A stretch of DNA of 64,000 nt from a virus. The notes under the pieces are model-generated. The model did no database searches, was not told the DNA's origin, and saw nothing but the letters and a program-made list of their open reading frames with translations. The stretch lies in the IMG/VR virus record IMGVR_UViG_3300037963_002171, positions 1-64,000 of that record; one strand, 5' to 3'. The stretch's first letter is position 1, and each line of letters begins with the position of its first letter. Made by a program: the position numbers and the translations under genes. This document shows positions 10,238-22,500 of the stretch, piece after piece.

Positions 10238-12238
10238 TTAAAATTTATCATAAAAAGAATCGTAATCATATTGAGTTTCTCCTTTTTCATTTTTGCCAGC
10301 CTCTGAATATTGAGAGCCTACCATGTTATATATTCCTAGAATTTTTCTATAATTTTTTATCAAATCTACTGCTTCTTTGTCAGACATCCAAGCATTACCT
10401 TGTTCATCTGGAGCTTCTCTAAAAGCATTTATATATCCTTGTATGTCTCCTTCTTTTAATTTGTTAATAGCTTTTGTGACAACAGGGTCTTTTGACATAC
10501 CAAGCTCTCTTATTGTTACTGATGGAGCCTTATACTCAGCCTCTTGTAGTGCATGAGCTAATATAACAGAATCAAAAACAACATTAGTGTCTTCTACTCC
10601 AACATCTTTTCTAAGCATATATAAAGGTTTCTGAAGCGTTTTAACAGCGTTATCAGTGTTAGCTATATCCCAGCTAAACTTTTCATTAGGTTTGTAAACA
10701 TAAGTTCCTGGAGAACTTTGTTGTGCTGATTTAGATGTGTAATTTATGTCTCCTACCATTTTATCTAAAGCTGTTCCAATCAAAGGATTGTTTTCTGGGT
10801 CCACTTTAACATAAACATATTTGTCTCTTTTTGTAAATCCAGTTCTAGACTCTCTTCTAAAACTTACTGCTTCAGCATCTCTTAAAACAAAATACATTAC
10901 ACCCCTTTTAGTTTTATTTTTTAATAATGCAGAACTATCTCCCTCTTGACTTACATCATCTAGTGTTAATATTTTAGGTCTAACATTTCCATTTTCATCT
11001 ATATCGTCCACTTCAAAACCATACTCTATAGACATTACATCAAAATTTCTATTAAAAGGTTCTCCTCCTGGCAATGTTTTCCCATCTATAGAATAGTTAC
11101 CTTCATTATCAAAAACTTGAACAGAACCAGTAGAAATCATTCTTCTTATTTCCGACAAATTTACACTATTTTTATTTGCATCTTTTTCTGTATCTCCTTC
11201 AAATACTAAAGCAGCCATTCTTCCTTTTATAGGTTCAAAAACAGTTCTTCCAAAACTTTTCTTTCCTGGTATAGTCATTGCGCTTCTTACAGGTTGGGCA
11301 CCCCCTATTGCTGATAAATTATCAAAGGCATTAAAGTTTTCTGGGTCTTTCCAAAAGTTTTCTCCAAATTCTCCAAAGTCTCCAGTAAAATGTCTATTCC
11401 ATTGATTATTAATCATTTCTAAATGATTTGTAATACTTTTAGTATCTCTTGGATAACCTCTTAAAATTTCTTGTTGTTTTGCACCTATAGGTTTGTCTCT
11501 AAAATAATTAGTGTGTAGGTAGTTAATCATCTCTCCTCTACTTGGAGCATTTTCTCCTACAATGTTATAAGGTAAACCATGGTCAATTCTCATATTGTGA
11601 ATAATAGCCGCCATGTTACTTTCCTCACCCATACCCATATCTTTATCTAACAGTGCATTTTCTCTAGCATATATATTTCCTTTATATCTTTTTAAATCAT
11701 CTTCCTCTATTTCTTTATATGGCATATATGCACCTTGATAAATAAAAGCATCCACCTTTCCGCTTCTCCAATTTTCCCAACCTTGTCTATCTGCTCTAGA
11801 AACTAATTGAGGATTTGATTTCATTTGTTCTAAAAACTGAGCTATATTTTTATGGTTAGCTTTTATAATTTTAGCTTCATCACTTCCCAATATAGACTCT
11901 TTATATTCGTTTATAAGATTTCTACCCCCAGCATTCATAAACTTAACAACATCATCTCCAGAAGACTCTAAAGCTAGTTTTATTTTATTCAAAGAATTTT
12001 GTTCTAAGTCTTGCATTCTTTTCTTATCCTTAGGCCTATAATGTCTAGATACCTCTCTTGCTTGAGCAAGGGTATAATTAAACTCTTGTTCTATATCATT
12101 TGCTATTTTTCTTTCATACGCATTTATTTGAAGTTCGTTGTTTAGAACTTGCATTTGATTTTGCTTTTCACGATTAGCTCTATTTCTTCCTTCCGTAGCT
12201 TGAGAAGACCAATTCATATTTTGCCAAAATTCTGCCAT
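10238..12238 (-). CDS. Internal virion / cargo protein (666 aa)
   Basis: No catalytic motif was recognised. The N-terminal 130 residues are Gln/Asn/Arg-rich and predicted helical, starting with the tryptophan-containing MAEFWQNMNWSS. The rest is a mixed alpha/beta protein with no signal peptide or membrane segment. It sits between the transglycosylase-bearing 896-residue protein and the giant polymerase-like protein, the usual place of podoviral ejection or cargo proteins. A virion-internal role is inferred from position only. Confidence 0.6.
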   Translation of the reverse strand: MAEFWQNMNWSSQATEGRNRANREKQNQMQVLNNELQINAYERKIANDIEQEFNYTLAQAREVSRHYRPKDKKRMQDLEQNSLNKIKLALESSGDDVVKFMNAGGRNLINEYKESILGSDEAKIIKANHKNIAQFLEQMKSNPQLVSRADRQGWENWRSGKVDAFIYQGAYMPYKEIEEDDLKRYKGNIYARENALLDKDMGMGEESNMAAIIHNMRIDHGLPYNIVGENAPSRGEMINYLHTNYFRDKPIGAKQQEILRGYPRDTKSITNHLEMINNQWNRHFTGDFGEFGENFWKDPENFNAFDNLSAIGGAQPVRSAMTIPGKKSFGRTVFEPIKGRMAALVFEGDTEKDANKNSVNLSEIRRMISTGSVQVFDNEGNYSIDGKTLPGGEPFNRNFDVMSIEYGFEVDDIDENGNVRPKILTLDDVSQEGDSSALLKNKTKRGVMYFVLRDAEAVSFRRESRTGFTKRDKYVYVKVDPENNPLIGTALDKMVGDINYTSKSAQQSSPGTYVYKPNEKFSWDIANTDNAVKTLQKPLYMLRKDVGVEDTNVVFDSVILAHALQEAEYKAPSVTIRELGMSKDPVVTKAINKLKEGDIQGYINAFREAPDEQGNAWMSDKEAVDLIKNYRKILGIYNMVGSQYSEAGKNEKGETQYDYDSFYDKF

Positions 12239-12260
12239 TTTATTTTTTTTAATTAAGTTA

Positions 12261-14951
12261 TTAGTTAGGTTTGTTTACGTTTTCCAAAAAATTACTAGAT
12301 AAACCTTCAAAACCAGATTTTTCTTTGCTTAACTCATATTTATTTTCATCATCTATATTTTTAAGATTTGCAAGTCTAGTAAAAGAACTATCTAAATTAT
12401 TATTTGCAATTTTTTGCATATAGTAATTTACATCATTTATAGCCGAACCAATAAGCTGACTACCTATAGCGCCTTCTATATTAGCAGTTCTTCTTGCTTC
12501 TTCATAATCCATTTTAGCATCTATTATACCTTTATCCATTCTAGCCTTTTCTTGAAACTTTAACATACCGCCATACATTTCCATATTTTTTCTTCTTGTT
12601 GCAGCATCCATTGCTCCTAACTTTAATAAACCCCCAACTCTATTTGCATTAAGAACACCAGCATTAGCTAAAAAAGTAGCTCTACTACCACCAGAAGCTC
12701 TCATAGAGTTTCTTATACCCATATTATAGGCTTTTGACAAATCTGTTTTCATAGAAAACTTTTCTTGTGCAGTTAAACCTGATTGAGAAATTTCTTTCAT
12801 CTTTTGCATATGGGATTCCCAAGCTCGACTTAAACCAGGTATATCTTTAGTTGGTATAGTTTCTCTTGCTCTTTCTAAACTTTCTAAACCTAATGCCGCT
12901 TTAGTTCCTGTAATAGCTGCTTGAGCTAAAAGACCCAAACCCTTTTCACCCATAAATTTTTTAAATTTATCAAAACCTGATGGTGGTGGTTTCTTTATAC
13001 CCAACTCTTCATCAGTTTCAGTTTCTTCTTCTATATCATCTTCTATATCTAATTCCATATCATCTGTAAAAACAAAAGGAATATCATCACTTGCAGATTC
13101 ATTAATTACAGGTGGTGGTGTGTTTGGCTGTATTCCTATACGAGCTCTAGGTATTGATGAATCTATAGCATCTAATACAGTAGGCTCTACAGGAGTTCGT
13201 TGTAAATTTATTTCTTCTTCTTGTTCAGGTGTAGCATCCACATCCATTTCATCTTGTGGGTCTAAAACAAAATCTTGTTCTATTGGATTTATAATGTTTA
13301 AGTTTGTTGAACCAGTACGCTCTTGATATCTTTGTAAAGCTCTTCTTTGTTCTTCAGTAAGGTTTTGTTGATTTATATCATCACCACCTCCTTGTTCAGT
13401 TGGAGAGTCACCACCTGGTCTTGAAACTAAATTAACATTTTCTGGTCTATCACCTTCTAAGTTTTCTGAAGTATCCATAGTTTGCCTAGACAAAACTGGA
13501 CTGCTTGGTACATCTGGATTTCTTGGAACAAAACCTTTATAACCTGGTCTTTTCCACTCCATACTTCTATGCTCTAATGAACCAACTGGAGGTTTATCAA
13601 CATAAACCTTATTGCCGTCTTCGTCGTATGTTTTATTCCAAACCTTACCAACTTTTAAATATTCTTGCAATTTCTTTTGCCATTGTGGTTTATTTTGAAT
13701 TTTTTCTATATATTCTGGTGTAGGAGCATATTCATCTTGCTTTAAATTATTTCTTTGTTCTTGAGTAAGTTGATTATAATCTCTACCATATTGTCTTTGA
13801 GCTAACCAATTTGCATCACTAGATATTTGAAAATCTGCACGATTTTTATCTCCCTTTATTCCACCTTTGTAATCTTCTTCTAATACTACAATTTCTTCAG
13901 GTTGAAAAAGCTGGTCTTTTACTTCCCAATATTTAGAGTTTTCACCATTTAAAATAACATCATTTTGTAGCTTAAGACGCATTCCTTCACCTGTTCTAAA
14001 ATTACCATCCTCAATACCTTTTTTCATAGCATCTATTCCATCTTGAGCATTTCCTTCAACAAAGCTTTGTTCATAAATTTCTGGAAGTTGGTTTTCTGTA
14101 GCTCCAGGCATTTGGGTTTCGTAGCCAGTTATTTCTCCAAGAGGTCCATAAATAGGAACACGTTTACCTTGGTCAATCTCATCACCCATCTTAGATTCTA
14201 CAGCCTTAGTAATTTCAGTATTAAATTCATCATCATTATTTATGGTAAATTCTAAATTTGACACATCTTCAATTTCATTTAAACGACTACGAAATTCTTC
14301 TTTTGTAAGTTCTTCTCCATTTAAAATATAAGATTGAGGTTGTTGATTGTTTTGCTGTTGATTGTTTTGTTCTTGATTACCTGGAGGATTGTTGTCTCCA
14401 AATTGTCTATAGTAATTAGATATTCCATCTTGAGTTAATTCGTTTCCACCAGCAGCCCAAGTTTCTTTATTTGCATTTAAAGCGTTTTGATATTGTGTAG
14501 GATTATTAGTTTTCCATTTATCAAAATCCTCTTTAGATTTTAAAGCTACAGGCAAACCTACAGCTTTAGCAAAATCACCAGGCTCTACACTAGACCCCTC
14601 AGGCTTTATTTTAAACATTGAACTAACATGTTTTTCTACAAGGTCAAGTTGTTGTAGTTCGTTCATTTCAGAAATGTCAGATATCTTATATCTCTTACCA
14701 GCTATAGTCTTGTAGTTTTTTCCTTTATCTGGCATAAATTGTATTAAACCAGTAGCTCCACTACCAGCAAGATTTGTCTGTTTAGTAGAAAAACTACCCG
14801 CTGTCTCACCTTGTATAACAGATAATATTTCTTGTACAGAAACACCTAAGTTAGTAGACATTTTATTTAATCTGTCTTTAACACCAGGTAATGCCAAAAA
14901 AGCTTCTCTGTTGTTTACATATTTGTCTAATGTGGATACTTCTAAAGCCAT
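12261..14951 (-). CDS. Virion protein with N-terminal lytic transglycosylase (SLT-like) domain, 896 aa
   Basis: Residues about 20-115 form a soluble-lytic-transglycosylase-like domain. The catalytic Glu is probably E49 in QGETAGSFST, followed by SGATGLIQFMPDKG (64-77), the family signature around the substrate groove. Downstream come an Asn/Gln-rich linker (about 190-210), a long acidic and Pro-rich region (about 500-660) and a helical C-terminus. Such proteins usually ride in the virion and open peptidoglycan during DNA entry. It lies in the cargo cluster, directly downstream of two smaller virion-type proteins. The domain call is firm; the exact virion location is inferred. Confidence 0.8.
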   Translation of the reverse strand: MALEVSTLDKYVNNREAFLALPGVKDRLNKMSTNLGVSVQEILSVIQGETAGSFSTKQTNLAGSGATGLIQFMPDKGKNYKTIAGKRYKISDISEMNELQQLDLVEKHVSSMFKIKPEGSSVEPGDFAKAVGLPVALKSKEDFDKWKTNNPTQYQNALNANKETWAAGGNELTQDGISNYYRQFGDNNPPGNQEQNNQQQNNQQPQSYILNGEELTKEEFRSRLNEIEDVSNLEFTINNDDEFNTEITKAVESKMGDEIDQGKRVPIYGPLGEITGYETQMPGATENQLPEIYEQSFVEGNAQDGIDAMKKGIEDGNFRTGEGMRLKLQNDVILNGENSKYWEVKDQLFQPEEIVVLEEDYKGGIKGDKNRADFQISSDANWLAQRQYGRDYNQLTQEQRNNLKQDEYAPTPEYIEKIQNKPQWQKKLQEYLKVGKVWNKTYDEDGNKVYVDKPPVGSLEHRSMEWKRPGYKGFVPRNPDVPSSPVLSRQTMDTSENLEGDRPENVNLVSRPGGDSPTEQGGGDDINQQNLTEEQRRALQRYQERTGSTNLNIINPIEQDFVLDPQDEMDVDATPEQEEEINLQRTPVEPTVLDAIDSSIPRARIGIQPNTPPPVINESASDDIPFVFTDDMELDIEDDIEEETETDEELGIKKPPPSGFDKFKKFMGEKGLGLLAQAAITGTKAALGLESLERARETIPTKDIPGLSRAWESHMQKMKEISQSGLTAQEKFSMKTDLSKAYNMGIRNSMRASGGSRATFLANAGVLNANRVGGLLKLGAMDAATRRKNMEMYGGMLKFQEKARMDKGIIDAKMDYEEARRTANIEGAIGSQLIGSAINDVNYYMQKIANNNLDSSFTRLANLKNIDDENKYELSKEKSGFEGLSSNFLENVNKPN

Positions 14952-14982
14952 GCTATTTGTATTTTTATTGTTTTTTAATTTT

Positions 14983-15462
14983 TTACCGACCTCTACTTCT
15001 TAATTCCTGAAAAGCGTTTTTAACTTTATTTTTAAAATCTACAGATGGTAAAGAAAAATTTTCAGCTTCAGTAGAATCTAAAATATCATAGGTTGGATTA
15101 AGCATGTCATCAGAAGCAATTTCTGTTTCTTCTGCTGTCTCTACTTCAGGTATATCACCCCCCATTTCTGCTGTTCCTGCTTTTACCCATGAATCCATTT
15201 CTTGAAAAACTAATTTACCTGCTGCTGCAAAGTTACCATCTTTTTTATATTGTTCCAATCTAGTCATAGCTTTTTTATCAAATACACCTTCACCACCAGT
15301 GAGTTCCATTCCAGTGTCTTCACCCTTTTTATCTACAACAGTCAAAGGATTTTCTTTATGTGAAAATTTACCTTTAGTCATACCACCTGTTTCAAATTTT
15401 TTATATTCATCTGACATAAAATCAGAAGCAGTCATATTTTTTAATTTCATTAAATCTTTCAT
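14983..15462 (-). CDS. Small acidic virion-associated protein with Gly-Gly motif (159 aa)
   Basis: The N-terminal half carries FETGGMTKGKFSHKENP and MELTGGEGVFDKK. This paired Gly-Gly/His/Gly-Gly-Glu pattern recurs in tail-end proteins of Bacteroidetes and marine phages. The C-terminal half is acidic and probably disordered. It overlaps the preceding 365-residue gene by 4 nt (ATGA-type coupling) and precedes the transglycosylase protein. The function is unknown; membership of the cargo/tail set is inferred from position. Confidence 0.55.
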   Translation of the reverse strand: MKDLMKLKNMTASDFMSDEYKKFETGGMTKGKFSHKENPLTVVDKKGEDTGMELTGGEGVFDKKAMTRLEQYKKDGNFAAAGKLVFQEMDSWVKAGTAEMGGDIPEVETAEETEIASDDMLNPTYDILDSTEAENFSLPSVDFKNKVKNAFQELRSRGR

Positions 15463-16556
15463 TTTTTCATATATTTTAGTTCTTGTGGTCTTGTTTCTGT
15501 CATTTCTTTACCTAAATGACCCATAGGTTTCATTATACTAACTCTTCCCCCATATGGCATTGAAGATTCTCTAAAAGCTAAATAATCATCAGATAAGTAA
15601 TTGTTTTTAATTTTACCACCACTTTCCATTTTTATGTCATATTTTTCATAAGTAGAAGCTAAAGCTGCTGCATTATTAATAGCGTCCTGTTGTTTTATAA
15701 AAGCTTCTTGTGAAGACATTTCTCTTCCTTTAGCCATTTTAACTGCACTTAAAAAAGACTTTTTATATTTTTCATTTTCTTCTTTTCTTTTTTCTTCAGC
15801 TTTTTTTGCTCTTCTTCTAGAGCCTATAGAACCTATTATATCACCAAGATTTGAAATAGCCTGTATTCCCCCTCCTATAAAATCTCCTAATAATATTCTA
15901 CCAACTCCCATTCCTAATTCAGCAGTATCTGTTGCAACTTCTTTTGCAGTATATGTAGTAGGGTCAGAATCATCTACTACTTTATCAAGAACAGAACCAA
16001 CTATAGCTCCAGCACCTAAAGCTCCAGCTGTAGAAATTCCTGTTCCTAAAAAGTTTTTCCCAACTTCTGCTCCAGCGATAGGAGACATTGTAGATGGGTC
16101 TAATGGAATATCAGGAACATTACCTACAACTTCAGCATTTATTGCAGGAGCGGTAGCAGAATATGCATCAAGAGCTTGTGTTGCTGATAGTTCTTGGGAT
16201 ATTGTGTCATATGCTTGTTTACCACCTTTAATTGTTTTTGGGTTAATTAATGCTGATGTTAATTTTTCGCCTACAGAAGGTTTGTATACCTCATAAGGAT
16301 TTACCCCTGACTTTACTGCTCTTTTATAATCTTCTATATTAAAAGACATTTGTTCTCTAACATTGGTAGAACCAGATAATTCAGACAAATAATTTTTAAG
16401 CCCACTTAAAGGGCTTGTATTTCTATCTTGAGGTGTTACAAAAGAAGAGGTTGGTGTTATATTTAAATCTGAAAAATCATATAAAGGAGATTCATAACCC
16501 CCCTCTACTTTAGAGTCTCCATAAATATTTTGCATATATTGTTGTACTTTACTCAT
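15459..16556 (-). CDS. Virion/tail-associated protein with glycine-rich hydrophobic centre (365 aa)
   Basis: The middle (about residues 160-245) alternates Gly/Ala-rich hydrophobic stretches (GTGISTAGALGAGAIVGSVLDK and LGMGVGRILLGDFIGGGIQ), which could insert in a membrane during genome delivery. A basic Arg/Lys/Glu coiled segment follows (RRRAKKAEEKRKEE). The C-terminus has ESGGKI and PYGGRV, echoing Gly-Gly motifs in neighbours. It overlaps the 2417-residue gene upstream and the 159-residue gene downstream by 4 nt each. It is a candidate ejection or channel protein by composition and position; no family was recognised. Confidence 0.6.
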   Translation of the reverse strand: MSKVQQYMQNIYGDSKVEGGYESPLYDFSDLNITPTSSFVTPQDRNTSPLSGLKNYLSELSGSTNVREQMSFNIEDYKRAVKSGVNPYEVYKPSVGEKLTSALINPKTIKGGKQAYDTISQELSATQALDAYSATAPAINAEVVGNVPDIPLDPSTMSPIAGAEVGKNFLGTGISTAGALGAGAIVGSVLDKVVDDSDPTTYTAKEVATDTAELGMGVGRILLGDFIGGGIQAISNLGDIIGSIGSRRRAKKAEEKRKEENEKYKKSFLSAVKMAKGREMSSQEAFIKQQDAINNAAALASTYEKYDIKMESGGKIKNNYLSDDYLAFRESSMPYGGRVSIMKPMGHLGKEMTETRPQELKYMKK

Positions 16557-19500
16557 CGTTTTGAATATCTATAATTTGGTATAACAGAAAATATGTTATA
16601 CGTGTAATTTTTTCTAAAATCATTGTCTGGTACTTCAAAAGTTGCATCTAAAGTAGATTCGTTAAATCCCATAACCATAGAATAAATAGCATAAAACCCC
16701 CTCACTCTATTTTCTCGCATTTGCCCTATCCCATTTACGTTAATAAATTGATTTTCTGCACTATTATCTGAAGTTAAACCATTCTCCATTCTTCTCATAG
16801 GAACATTATGAACACCATCTCTATATGTATACCAGGGTGTTATATTTACATAATCAGATGAACTACTTACTGTATCATTAATATAAGGTCCTGAAAAAGA
16901 AGGCAAAGGTAAAGTTGGGTTTAATTCTACACCTTCATTTGATACCCATACATTTTGAGCTGGATATAGAGGACTACTATTACTAAATCCTTCTAGTATA
17001 ATATAAGGAAATTCTGGAACACCATCTGAATCTTGCCAATCCTCTACATGTGTCATATCAAACTCATGTATTCCATTAGGATTTGCAGAACCCTGGAATC
17101 CAAATTTTCTAAAATATAAATGACCATAAGCATCTTGTTCAGGATTAATAAGAACATCAAAACTATCAAAAACCTTTGGTTGCACAACTTCATCGTTTAT
17201 TACACCCACTATATGAACTGGTTCTTTGTATGGCATTATATTAGTTTTTAATACAAAATTATTTAAGTTAGCTATATTATCACTTGGGTATTTGTAACTT
17301 TTTTGTGATATATTTATATTATTATTAGCTAACAATTCTTCTGAAGTGGGATTAGCAAAAATATAAAAATCTTCTGCTCCAAAATTTAAATATTTAGTGG
17401 CAGTAGATTCTTGTGTTCCTTGTAGAGAAAACAAATTTAAACCTGTCATATCAGTAGCTGAAAAATCTGTATACCCATTAGATAAATACAATGAATTCAA
17501 AGACTCATCTTCTGGATTGTCATATAATGTATACATTCTATTTCTATAAGTTATATATTCAGCTCCTCTCTTTGAAATAAAACTAGTAAAAGCATCTAGT
17601 TTTTCATTATAAACTATAGTCTTAGGCACCTCTAAATGAGGGTAAAGTGTTAATAAAACTTCATCATATTGAATGTCATAACCAATAGCTATACCTCCAG
17701 GTATTTCAGCACCATCTGAACTTCCATAATTTGAGTGCCAAGTTTTTACATTATTATCGTATGATAAACTTGCATCATGTCTAACTACTGTATTAGATAA
17801 AGGATTATCTCCAATAGTTTTATTGTTGTAACTTTGGAAATAAGATTGCATACCAAGAGAGTCTCCTAATGAAACTACTGACCATCCTCCACTTTTTGAT
17901 TTACCTAACTTTAAAAACTTACAAGCATTGTCATCATAATAATATGCACTATTAGGAGTGATAGCTCTTCCGTGTATATGTTGACTTCCAAAAGAATCAC
18001 TTACATAATCATACCTTTCTAAAACTGCATCAGTTCCTGTAATTGTAGTTATAGCTTTTCCTTCTCCTGAAGGTATCATAATCCTAGGGTTAACAGATAA
18101 ATGACAAGTTCCTGAACTTTGTAAAGCAAATAATTCATTTTGCAATAAAAAAAGTTGAGTTATAGGTCCTTTAGAATAATCTAAATCCTTAAATTGTCCT
18201 GCAGTAAATACTGCAAAAGAATCTCTATAATCTCCTGGAAACTTAGGTTCAGACCAAGAAACAGTATATGGCCACTCAAATACTTCTACAAAATCTAATG
18301 GTTTAGCAATAAAAGATAGTATGCTATTTTCTGTGTTAAAAGATGAATTATAAGTAATGCTACCAAAATCGTCTTCAAAATATCTTGATATATCAGCAGT
18401 TGAAGAACCCAAAAAAGTTCCATATCTTAAATCTAAATTTACCTCTGTTTCTATTGGAGCAGTATATCCTGTAAAAGTAGTTCTATCAAAAAAGTTTTCT
18501 GAATCATCAGATGGATTATGAACTTTTTTTACTGAATAGTTGCAAACAAAAGTATCTCCACCAAAAACATGATGACCATTTTTTCCTGTTCTTGTAAAAG
18601 CTCCTATACCTGGCACATACCCTACAGACTCTTCATTTACTGGTGTAAAATGACCACAAGATTGAAAAGTGTTATTGTTAAAAGCATTTACAGAATTACC
18701 TCCATACAAAGTATTAGCAGTTGCACCTGTTGTTAAAGAAGCAACTGTTACTTCAGGTGAAAACTGACTCCAGTTTGGGTCTGGATAATTGCTACCAATA
18801 GCTGCATTTCCAAAAGTTAAATAAACCCTTTCTTTCCAATTATCTTTTGCTATACAATGTCTTGTTATTGGCATAGCTCCATGATGTTTTAGGGATAAAA
18901 CTATTTTTCTATTTCCTAAAGCATAATCTGCATTTTCTTCTGAATAATTACCCACTTGGTCTGTTGCGGTGTCTGTATTAGCCCCTAGAGTCCATTTATA
19001 ATAATTTGCGTCTGTTGGATTATTATGAGCTCTAGGATTATCAGAATTATTATTTTGTTTATGAAAGTCATGCCACATAGTAGCATTTTTATATGGTCTA
19101 TCTGAAAATAAAGTTCCAGAATCAACTTCTTCTCCAGGAGAAACTATTTGCATATGTTGTATATTAGACTCATACCAATATCCATTAAGAGGCCATGTTG
19201 AATCGCTTCTACGAATATCTTCTCCTCTATAAAAATCTCCATCATCAGAATTTAAACCATTTTGTGGTCTTAAAACATCTGGTAAAATATTACAGGCTCT
19301 TACACCTTGTTCGTAAGTTCCTAAATAAGTTTCTGCACTTGTTACATCTGAAGGATAACTGGTTGCATCAAAACTTGAACCATATCCATTGTTTGATATA
19401 AAAGCATATGGATATTCAAAAGCACCAGCAAGACCAAACTGTTTAATATCCATACCTTGCCCTGTTCCTGATATATTTCTTTTTATCCAATCAGGTCTTG

Positions 19501-22500
19501 CCATACCGTACATAGGATAAGCTCCTATTCTTTTTGAATAAAATTTAGTATAAATACCATAACCATATTCCACACTGTCTGCTGGGTCAAAATCTATAGC
19601 GTAATCTTTATCAGAATCTCCAAAAAAATCTCCAGCATATTGAGACATTTCAGAATCCCAATTTGTTGAACCAGAGCTTACTCTAGAAAAGTAATGTTTC
19701 CAAGAACCTATATCTAAAAATTCCACTTCTTCACCAGTGTTAACTTGCACACCTTCACCCATCAATAATGATGGTTGCAAATGACAAGCAAAAAGGTCTA
19801 TACTCCAAGGACCTTGAGTGTAGTCTGGATAAGACCCACTAGGCAAATATCTAGTACTAGCAGAACTGTTCCAATTTCCTCCTGATAAGAATTTATTAAA
19901 GAAACCTATCCATGGTTCGTGATTGTTTGGTATATTTCCTGATGGGTCAGCTAACCTTGTGTTTCTTACATTTTGTTTTATGCAATACCTAGATTCTACA
20001 ATTTTTAATCTACCACCAGAAGTGCCTGGTAAAAAGAAATTATCATCACATGTTGTTTCTGGTGAATCTATTGTATAAACATTAGAAGCGTGCCATGTAG
20101 CATCTAAATTAATAGGAGATTGAGAGTTGTCGTATTGTGTAGTCATAAGATTAGGTGAAAAAACAAATGCTGGGTCTCCAGCACTAGTCTGAGGTGATGT
20201 AGCCCACGGCTGACCATAAGAAGTAGAGTTATAAGCTTGCTGTGTTCTTGTCCAAAAGGGAATAGGGTCATCACCAAATCTGTCAGCCATTCCAGTTCTA
20301 TTAGCTCCATTCCACTCGTATTCTGTATTATTAAACTCATATATTGTATCTTCATTTACACTTGCATAGCTTACAGCCCTATTTAAAATACCAGATGTAA
20401 TAATAGTTCTGTCATCTGAAGTTCTAGGAACTCTTACAATAGAGTATCCCCCCACTTTAGAAGTTGTATCACTAGATAGTTTTACTTCAAAATATGGGTA
20501 AACTACACCAGCATATTGACCTTCTCCTGGTGACTGAGGATGCCATCCATAAGGTCCATTTCCATTCATGTCATCATAATCGTCACTGTCTCCAGACGGA
20601 TTTGGCCAATTACTAAAACCATTGTCAACAGAATGTCTACTTGTTTGGTAATACCAAGGCCAAGCTGCTTTAGCTGAAGAAATTGCGCTAGACGAATATT
20701 CAGGTTTAATATATTCTGTGCTATGTTCAGGCATTCTTATATCTCCTATTCTTTTAACAAACATAGGTTGCCCTTTTTTATCATAAAACAAAATACCAAA
20801 TCTATATATTTCTCCTCTTCTATAACCTACATGGTTAGAATTATAAACTGGGTTAGCATAACTTGCATAATACCCTGTGCTATTTTTGTCTAAATTATAA
20901 AAAGGAGGTTTACATCCCGCAAAATCTCCAGAATTAATTAAATTCTCTTTATTGTCTAATTGAATAGGAGCTGCAGGGGATTCTGGTGTGGTATCTAACA
21001 TTCTAAATGTTACCCTTACACCTTCAAATTGACCATTATCTAATGGTGTATTAAAATTATCACTTTCTGCTCCAAAAATACCTCTTTTAGCTGACCATTG
21101 CATATTTATATCTCCTTCTGAATTTACAGGTTGAACAGGTGCTCCATGAAAAGAGTCATAAAGACCAGCACTAGCCTCTCCAGCCACTCCAGGACCCTTT
21201 ATATATCTATAATAATCTATAGACCAATTTGGTCCTTCGGGATAATAGTATTTGCCATTATTTTGATTTTTTGGACTAGCTATACCCACATTATCTCCAT
21301 TAAAGGTTACTCCAGCATGAGAATATAAAAGGTCTTTAAATAAATGAGGATTGGCAACAGTGGAGTGTTTTTGGTTTTTACTATTATATGACCTCACTTT
21401 AAAATTATCAGCAATTTCAACATTAGTACCTGTTAAATTTCCACAAAATAATCTATTATCTTTAATTCCCAATGCCTTACAAGAATCCCAAGAAATATTA
21501 TCAGTTCCAAATTCTGCACTTATTATTTCTATTCTAGAATCTTCACCACCACTATGAGTCCATTGTATTGTTCCTGTAGCTGGTATAGGATATGTTGCAA
21601 AAACTTCAGCTGTACCAGGCGCTCCATTCACATAAGGAATGAATATCATTTCTACAGAATCAAATCCTAAATCTAGGTTTTCTATTTTTCCAAAAATTGA
21701 TTTATTGGTGTTGGTTCCAGGCGCACCTCCTTTTGTAAATGCAGCTTCTGTACCCTTTGAACTAACTGGAACACAAGCTGGGTTTGTAATAGGTGACATT
21801 CTAGAATATCTACCATCAGCTGTTTTATATCTAAAACAATATGAATAAGCTATAGAGTCTAATGCTCCGCCATCACCAAAACCAGTTACTTCTGGAATAG
21901 AAAGTTTAGATTTAACAAAAATATTAAAACTATCAGGGTCATTCTGTACGGAATAATATATAGATTGATTAGCCGCTACATTCATGGTTCTTAAAGGTAT
22001 ATCACCATCTGTAAAATATATTCTTCTTACTTTTTCATTTTCTTCAGTACCTACTACCTTTACTCTTTTTTTATCAGAAAAACCCAAGTTTCCTTGATAA
22101 AATAATTCATAACCAACATCACCAGGATAAGACAGTGTTCCATCTTTTTTTTGAGCTGTTTTTATTACAAAGTCTGTTGGATAACCATTAGCATCTGCTT
22201 GGTCATTCCACTTGCCTAAAAGAACCAAATAGTCTGAAAAACCATAATGGCCTAATATTTGCATTTTTTTTGCTTCAGTGAAACCCTGAGCATATGTTTC
22301 TTCCCAAGTTGTATTAACCTGAACTGCATAAGTGGAAGGTTGACCAGAAGCAATTAAAACTTCAGGTATAGTTATTTCTTCTGAATCTGGAAGTTCTAAC
22401 TCATTAAAATACTGTTCAGCAAGCTGACCAAAACCAGCAGCTGTCCAATAAAGAGCATCTGTCATCATATTGGTATTATGTATAGCACCCATAGTGGTCC